64,000 bases of DNA, taken from contig MBPM02000071.1 in NCBI GenBank assembly GCA_001695595.3, positions 310,001 through 374,000 on the forward strand. The letters are read 5' to 3'. Source of the stretch: Plasmopara viticola (taxonomy: Eukaryota; Oomycota; Peronosporomycetes; Peronosporales; Peronosporaceae). Position numbers and translations under genes: made by a program. The number at the start of each line of letters is the position of its first letter. Within the stretch, counting starts at the first letter, position 1. The notes beneath the pieces were generated by a model. That model had not been told where the DNA came from. It saw only the letters and a list, made by a program, of their open reading frames with translations, and ran no database searches. Shown here one piece after another: positions 58,080-64,000 of the stretch.

Positions 58080-60772
58080 CTACAAACGGTCGTAGAAACG
58101 GTCGAGAGGAGGCACATCCGGAGTAAGGCCCTTACGAATACGAACCCCGTTCACCAATTTACCAGCCATGTTACCCAAGTCGGTGGGGTCGCCGCTGATA
58201 ACCTGGTAGTGGTCAAATACGCACTGCGGGAAAGCTTTGCCGCCTGTTGCTTGACGCAGGTCAGCCGTAAAACCAAAAGACTCGTTGACAGGCAAGTAAG
58301 CCTTAAGCTGCATCATTGGAGTACCCGGGCGCTGTTCTTCAGCAAACACATGACCACGGCGGCGAGTCAGCACACCGTATACGCCACCAACGGCGTCTTG
58401 TGGCACCTGGATATCGGCAAGGAAGACCGGCTCCATCAATGCTGGCTCTGACACCAGCTGGCAAGCGTACACCACACGGCGGGTGGTGGGTAAAATTTGA
58501 CCCATACCACGGTGAATGGCATCGGCGTGAAGCACCACGTCAAGCAAATTTACACGCATTCCGCGCACGACTTCCTCGCAAAGAACACCGTCTTTGGTGG
58601 CCCAGTTAAAGCCACCGAGTACTGATTCCTTGATTTCATTCAGATACGAAATACCCTTGGTGGCGTCTACAAACAAATTGGCGCCCGTGCCGTCTGGGCC
58701 ATAGCCCCAAATCTTACGGGCATCAGTCACATCCCAGCCGTGGTTGTCAGCCAAATAACGGGCACGAAGCTTGAAGTCGTGGCGAGGAGTCACTTCGTCT
58801 TTCTGTTCTTCGATTTCTTGAGTCAGCTCATCACCCAGAGGGGTAGCTTCGCAGAAAAGACGATTGTGCTTGTTTGGTGATTTGGACAGACAAGTTTTGG
58901 ACGAATTGCCGGTAATGGTCTCCCGGTACGACACAACGGGCTCCGAAATTTTCACTTCTGTGCCCATAAACTCCTCCTGAAGATCCTTTAAGCAAATTTC
59001 AAGGTGAAGCTCACCAGCACCGGCAATAATGTGTTCGCCCGACTCCTCCGTGTAACAAAGGACCATCGGATCAGACTTAGACAGACGCTTCATGCCTTCC
59101 ACAAGCTTGGGCAGGTCCGAAGCCGTCTTGGGTTCAACAGCCACACGTACAACGGGTGACACAGAGAACTTCATCGTACGAATAGTGTGGCCTGTTTCAG
59201 ACGTGGTGATTGTACCAGACTTGAGTAGGTACTGGTCCACTCCTACAAGGGCACACGTGTTACCAGCAGGAATGTCCGGGGTCTGCTCGACGTAGCGTCC
59301 CATCATAATAACAGTACGCTGGATGTTCTTGACCCACAAATCCGTTTTCTTCCCGGGCACGTAGTTCGGGCCAAGCATACGCACCTTCTGACCAGTAGCA
59401 ATCTTTCCGGCAAAGACACGGCCAAAAGCGTAAAATCGTCCCTTATCTGAGGTCGGTACCATTTTGGACACGTACATCACCAAAGGACCGTTGACATCGC
59501 ACTTGCGAATAGCTTCGGCGCATTCGTCGTCCTGAGGACCTTCGTACAAAGTGTCCACACGGTAACGCTGGGCAGTCACGGGAGACGGCAAGTGCACCAC
59601 AATCATTTCAAGAACAGCGTCAGCAGCCGGCAACCAGCGCTGCATCACACGCTTTAGCAAGGGCTTGCCCGTCAGCTCCTTTTCATCCGACTTGAGCTCC
59701 ACACCAACAGCCTTCATCATCTTTTCAAATTTCGCCTTCTTGTCATTCATAATGGCGTCAAACATCTTGATAATAGGATCCATGATAAATTGGCAAAAAG
59801 CGCGTTTGAGAGAGCCCTCGGCGTTGTTCTTGCTCGTCCACTTCTTATTCTCTGCGTCAAAGTACCAATCACCCCACAGCTTTTGCATCATCTTGTCCTC
59901 GGCAATGCCAAACTTTTTCGAGTAAAGGCGAGCAAATTTCTTAAGGGTGAAACCCCACTGGTGAAGTCCCGAACCAAAGGCAACCGTACCCTTCTCGGGA
60001 TACACTTGAACATCACCCAGTTTCTCGTCAAAGTACGTGGCAATGACGACGTTTACCGTCTCAATAGCACGAGTGAACGATTGGTAGCAGTCTTCGGGCT
60101 CAAGGTGCAATTCTAGAAGAGCCCGGTCTACCTTGTTTACCATAAGCACAGGCTTTACACGCTCACTAATGGACTGACGCAGCACGGTTTCGGTCTGCAC
60201 GCAGACGCCTTCAATGCAGTCGACCACGACCAAAGCACCGTCCGTAACACGTAAAGCAGCCGTCACTTCGGATGAAAAGTCAACGTGACCAGGCGAGTCA
60301 ATTAGGTTGATTAAATACGAGTTCTTGTTAATGACAACTTCTTGGTTGGGGTCTTCCACCACCTCCTCTGCGGTTTTGTCCTTGGCGATGGCATCGGCCG
60401 TCGCCTGTTCACCAGCATCCATGTCGTACTCAAAGAACATAGAAATACCCGTCGACTTGATGGTAATGCAACGTTCCTGCTCATCCGCGCGAGTGTCTGT
60501 GAAACGGGCTTCACCGGCGTGTTTGGCAGATATAATACCGGCCTTGGACACGAGCGAGTCGGTCAGCGTCGACTTACCGTGATCGACGTGGGCAATCACG
60601 GACATGTTACGAATATTCTTCGTGTAGTCCATGATTTCACGCATCTGATCGACCGTGAAGTTCACCTAAATGAGTCATCACAACACGTAGAGCAAATTTG
60701 TTAGAAATGCTTTGCTTTCTGTATAAAGCACGCTTCCATCTTGTATGTTGCTGAAGGCTGAAGGCTTACCAT
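58080..60772 (-). CDS. EEF2: Translation elongation factor 2 (eEF2)
   Basis: Two coding exons: the ATG alone at 60772-60770, then 60665-58080 after a 104-bp intron (GTAAGC...TTTAG). They give 862 residues starting [14 protein letters not shown], exactly the eEF2 N-terminus. Without the first exon the frame would start at a GTG. GTPase motifs are [17 protein letters not shown] and NKVD. Later blocks include [18 protein letters not shown] and [18 protein letters not shown]. The diphthamide loop is [12 protein letters not shown] with His719 as the modified residue; the usual HRGGGQ is HRGMGQ here. The C-terminus ends [10 protein letters not shown]. The factor drives ribosomal translocation with GTP in the cytosol. 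A G10 tract lies 15-24 bp upstream of the ATG. Confidence 0.97.
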
Positions 60773-60786
60773 GGTTGCTGCTTGAA

Positions 60787-60796
60787 GGGGGGGGGG
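60787..60796. promoter_or_regulatory. G10/C10 tract just upstream of the eEF2 start
   Basis: Ten consecutive G on the + strand (C on the eEF2 sense strand) lie 15-24 bp before the eEF2 ATG, inside the probable 5' leader. A pyrimidine tract in this place recalls the 5' oligopyrimidine leaders of translation genes in animals. Whether it acts so in oomycetes is inference, and homopolymer length may include sequencing error. Confidence 0.3.
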
Positions 60797-61560
60797 CTAG
60801 CGTCGGGTTGGCGTGATTCTCTTGGCTTCTCCCTTTCGGACTAGCTGGATCCAAAAGACGAAATGGAGCTTAGAGCGGGATTGGCCAAAACAGAGAAAAA
60901 GAGGCCTCAAACGGGTGGAGCAGAGGCTCGCTTGCTTTGGTAATATATGCATTCCAGTAAGGACATTACAATCTTGCGGTAAAATTGAGGTTCAAGGCGG
61001 TCCAAGGTTTTTCAGTCTTATGTATAGCGTCTCTGCATTGACTCAAGCACGTGTTTTATTGTAAAAGCGTGCTACTTGTAAGGTTTCGTAAGCCTTTTTG
61101 GATTAGAAAGGGCATCTGGAGTGGTCCACGTAATTATCTGCGTTAAACGTGATGGTATTGTTTTAGGTTTTTTTGCACGCTTTTGAAGCGTAGGATCTAC
61201 AACTACGTTACTACTGCTGCTGAGGACATTTGACACCCAATTTAAGGGCAATTCTATGAGTGAGATAGATCTTTGTAGAACACTTCACTGTCTTGTATCA
61301 AGTTTAGCTTAATTAGTTGTCTCGAGCCGCTGCCATTGCACTGTTTTGGAAACGCACTCACATGAAATTGATATATGGTTTTTAACACAGCATACTGGGT
61401 ACAGCTCATGCATGTTTTATTATAAGCCCGCGCAAAATTGCACGCACACTTTATTTGGTCGTCGTGATGTCTATGCTCGCTATTATGACCACTGCACCGT
61501 AACCTTGTCATACTTAGGAGCTTTAATCCTCATCAAAAACCTTCATGCGGATAAATTGAT
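60797..61560. other. eEF2 upstream region; no gene seen
   Basis: About 760 bp holding the probable eEF2 promoter and the 3' end of the CHCH gene. Frames are short and unsupported. Confidence 0.45.
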
Positions 61561-62013
61561 CTACATGAAAGTGCTCTGCTGTTGCTGCTGGCACTGCTTG
61601 AACTGATCCAAGTAAAACTGGCATGAGCTGATGTCGTTGCTGTTGCTGTTAAGACACTCGAGAAAGGCCTTCTGGTCGGCGCCGCATTGATTCTGCTGCG
61701 GCGGCTGCACAGCTTGGGGGTCATGAGGAGCCGAGGAGGCCTCCTGATGCTGCGAAACGTCCGGTCCACCCGAAAAAGAGCCAGCCACAGCACCAACAGC
61801 GCGATGAGCAACAGCGCTACCCGTGCCAAAAGCCATGCCCTGAGCAATCGTACCCATGAGGCCGCTCATCATCCCACCGCCACTGCTAGAGCTATGGTGC
61901 GCAGGAGGAGGCGCAGCTTGCGTACGAGCAGGGGAAGGGGCGGAGCGTCGCGCATGGGTGGGAGATGCAGCTCGACGAGGAGCGGCAGGACGAGATGAAC
62001 GGGAACGGCCCAT
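61561..62013 (-). CDS. Twin CX9C protein, CHCHD2/CHCHD10-like
   Basis: One exon, 150 residues from the Met at 62013 (MGRSRSSRPAAPRRAASP); an upstream Met at 62100 would add a segment unlike the family. The N-terminal third is rich in Ala, Pro, Ser and Arg, like a mitochondrial targeting or disordered region. A Gly/Ala-rich hydrophobic segment follows (GGGMMSGLMGTIAQGMAFGT, VAHRAVGAVAGSF). The C-terminal CHCH domain has two CX9C motifs: CGADQKAFLEC and CQFYLDQFKQC. These normally form two disulfides through Mia40 import into the mitochondrial intermembrane space. The order matches CHCHD2/10 and yeast Mix17, which support cristae and respiration. The tail is Gln-rich (QQQQQ). Confidence 0.92.
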   Translation of the reverse strand: MGRSRSSRPAAPRRAASPTHARRSAPSPARTQAAPPPAHHSSSSGGGMMSGLMGTIAQGMAFGTGSAVAHRAVGAVAGSFSGGPDVSQHQEASSAPHDPQAVQPPQQNQCGADQKAFLECLNSNSNDISSCQFYLDQFKQCQQQQQSTFM

Positions 62014-62499
62014 TAGTAATGTCGATTCTTCTTTCTTAAGCGATAAATTGATTCTGGCGTTCTTTGAGACTAGATTGTACGTGCCACACCACGAGCACAC
62101 AAAGAACTATCGAGATCTTCAATGACTGATACCGGTAAGATGCTGATGTTTTGACCCCGTGGTTCAAAAATAAAAAGAAACACATGACGACAACTTTGCA
62201 ACAATCGCACGTCTTCTATTGCGCTTAAGCTGTTCGACGCGCACGATCAACTCGTCCTCGTAACGGAAATTAAGCCTTATCAGTCTTGACAAAATTCATT
62301 AATCTTTTGTCATCGTTGGCGATTCGTGTTCAGTTGGCTTGGAGCTGAATGGAGGTGATGTCAGTGACCAAAGACCTTTCCAGAAGATAAATCCTCTGCA
62401 CACATGTGTTTTTGGTTGCTCGTTTGAGCAGCAATTATGCAACATAAAGCGCGCAGTGCGTTTAACTCATGTACACGACCATAGTCTGCATGCGATAGA

Positions 62500-63290
62500 T
62501 TCAATTGCCATCCCGCCGGATTCCATGTAGAGCTACAATTGGCCGTGGAGACCATTGCTCCGCTGCTCAGCTTCTTATTTCACGAGCAGCAAATGAGGAA
62601 GCGGCTTTGTAGTTGGGTTCTTAATACTTTATAAGTCAAGTCGTCCTTGAATATTTGCAATGAAGTCCAGACGGAAGTGGTCGAGACACGCATCAAGGCC
62701 GACTTAGTGACATTACTTGACAAAGACAAAACGATGTGATTTTGTATGTTTCAGCAAGGTGAGGTTTTGGGAAGCGACATCACGCTTGGTAGTGATGGTG
62801 TCTCTGATGTCACAAGATTCTTCAACATTATGACAATACAAAGGGCATGCGAAAGCACCAAAATTATTCTGAACTGATACATTTAGAGAGCAGTTGCAGA
62901 GACGATATTGACGCACACTATTCTAGCGGCCAACTGAAGCTCTATAGAAGCATTTGACGAAAGGCTCTTATTAAATTGGTTATATCTCGGAAGCTTCGAA
63001 ATAAATGACTCGACGCTTTCCCTCAGTGGAGGTCGTTTTGCTGCTTATGAAAAAGTAGTGCAAGCATTGGTGGAGAAGGGTAAGTAAGCCTGTTATTCAA
63101 CGCACCAATAGCGCATTCACATCCTTTGAGCCTTCTTTTTGCCACTCAAAGAGTTTTGAAGGCTGAAAAAAGCTGAAAAGAATGGTGAAGCGCATCCACT
63201 GTCGTTCCCGGCTTTACATGAGGAATTTTAGAAGGTTGAGAAAAGCTTGAAAGAGTGGTGGGTATTTAGGCACCCTGACAATATATAAGC
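62500..63290 (+). pseudogene. Stop-ridden coding-like fragments, family unknown
   Basis: Plus-strand frames read NCHPAGFHVELQLAVETIAP and SFLFHEQQMRKRLCSWVLNT, a stop, then NICNEVQTEVVETRIKADLV. Further on come NWLYLGSFEINDSTLSLSGG and RFAAYEKVVQALVEK, ending exactly at a GTAAGT donor (about 63,080). After a possible intron come NGEAHPLSFPALHEEF, an in-frame TAG, and KVEKSLKEWWVFRHPDNI. The ordered coding-like blocks on one strand and the well-placed donor suggest the remains of an intron-containing gene. I cannot name it. Confidence 0.3.
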
Positions 63291-63394
63291 GGTATGCTAT
63301 TAATGATGTATTCTATATTTATTTTTTGATAGGAATAAAGTCTGCTACTGCACACTATGATCATACAAGATTAGGGTTAAGTCATTAAAAAAAA

Positions 63395-63996
63395 TTTGCC
63401 CGCCTTTTTCTAGCAAATTGTTGGATATCCATGCTGGTAGAGCTCGTAAATAATTCTACGCCCAATTGGTCAAGTTGCTTACTTAAATCCTGCAAAAGGG
63501 GCTGTAATACGTGCCTGACGTGCAGTTCGCGCTATTTAAAAGCATTATCGGCAGCATTTGCAGCAATTTCTACTGCCAAATCAGGAATGCATCACAATGT
63601 TCGAGATCCAATGAAGACTATGCTTAAATGCATAAGCAGTATAGCGTTAGCGTTAAACCGGCTGCAGTATTCAAGTTCGTAAAACAAAAACAACTATTCC
63701 TTCATATTTTAAGGAAGAAGAACATCTTTTTAAATCAAGGAGGTACGAATTGTCACTTAAGCAGCCATGACCACAGACGATCAGGTGCACGTGGTATTTG
63801 TGTCATACTAAAGGTGAGGCTGGGCCCAAAGCTGGGCATGCAACCATGAAACATTTTCATCTAAATCATGGTATCTTCGAAGCACATATAAAAATGTCCA
63901 CGCCTCTTCCAGTAAACTTTGAGCTCTTTCAGCGCTTACGCTTTCTTTTTTGCTGGCGTGGGAAGAACGAGCTTTATTGACGTGATTATGCATCAA
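63395..63996 (-). pseudogene. Coding-like minus-strand fragments near the window edge
   Basis: At 63,996-63,808 a frame reads ERAQSLLEEAWTFLYVLRRY and HDLDEN. Further along the same strand, at 63,577-63,398, another frame reads PDLAVEIAANAADNAFK, an in-frame TAG, then RELHVRHVLQPLLQDLSKQL and FTSSTSMDIQQFARKR. Both look helical and protein-like, but the stop and the lack of clean splice sites between them suggest a relic. It could alternatively be part of a gene entering from the right edge. Confidence 0.3.
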
Positions 63997-64000
63997 GGGA

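Noticed and set aside
58080..60665. eEF2 starting at a GTG codon at 60665
   Set aside because: The GTG follows a TTTAG acceptor directly, and an upstream ATG|GTAAGC restores the universal MVNFTVDQ start.
62014..62100. Longer CHCH protein starting at 62100
   Set aside because: The added segment (WCGTYNLVSKNARINLS) breaks the expected Arg/Ala/Pro-rich N-terminus. MGRSRSSRPAAPRR at 62013 is the typical start.
1..64000. tRNA genes, rRNA, CRISPR arrays
   Set aside because: I looked for GTTCRANNC-type B boxes, rRNA cores and regularly spaced repeats; the few GGTTCGA-like hits (for example near 7,640 and 57,630) lack cloverleaf pairing.

Overview
This window looks like a nuclear segment of an oomycete, most likely Peronosporales (a Phytophthora or downy-mildew type genome). 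The protein-coding genes are plainly eukaryotic. Many are split by short GT-AG introns, mostly 60-85 bp. The genes sit in compact clusters separated by long AT-rich gene-poor stretches. Species cannot be fixed from sequence reading alone. All splice models below were built by hand from donor/acceptor sites, reading-frame continuity and family motifs; no alignment was run.

Layout. 1-6237 (-): most of a sacsin-like giant chaperone with two GHKL ATPase modules, running off the left edge. 6238-15905: gene-poor, with only short coding-like relics. 15906-26069: the main gene cluster, holding proteasome subunit alpha-1 (+), a small ankyrin protein (+), an OTU deubiquitinase with a UIM array (+), a DPP8/9-like S9B peptidase (-), a seven-exon coiled-coil protein (-) and a secreted EGF-repeat protein (+). 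26.1-31.5 kb: decaying DNA with a LINE reverse-transcriptase 3' fragment and a broken copy of a TBC1D22/Gyp1-type RabGAP. 31519-36520: a PI4-kinase with an N-terminal FYVE-like zinc finger (+), convergent with a zinc-knuckle SR-rich splicing-type protein (-). 36.5-48.2 kb: gene-poor. 48255-52097: UDP-glucuronate decarboxylase (+), a PP2C phosphatase (-) and a Bet1-like SNARE (-). 52.1-58.1 kb: gene-poor. 58080-62013 (-): translation elongation factor 2 and a twin CX9C (CHCHD2/10-like) protein. 62.0-64.0 kb: stop-ridden coding-like fragments.

Most intact genes are housekeeping: protein quality control (sacsin-like protein, proteasome, OTU deubiquitinase), translation (eEF2), membrane traffic and lipid signalling (PI4K, Bet1, the RabGAP relic), nucleotide-sugar supply for the wall (UXS), and signalling (PP2C). 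Neighbours are arranged convergently, divergently or in tandem, as in ordinary oomycete gene islands; I see no operon-like functional module. I found no CRISPR array, no rRNA, no convincing tRNA and no recognisable RXLR or Crinkler effector. I found no clearly new biological system. The most distinctive items are the FYVE-like/PI4K fusion, the eEF2 gene whose first coding exon is only the ATG, the OTU-UIM architecture, the intron-retaining TBC pseudogene and several unidentified relic reading frames.
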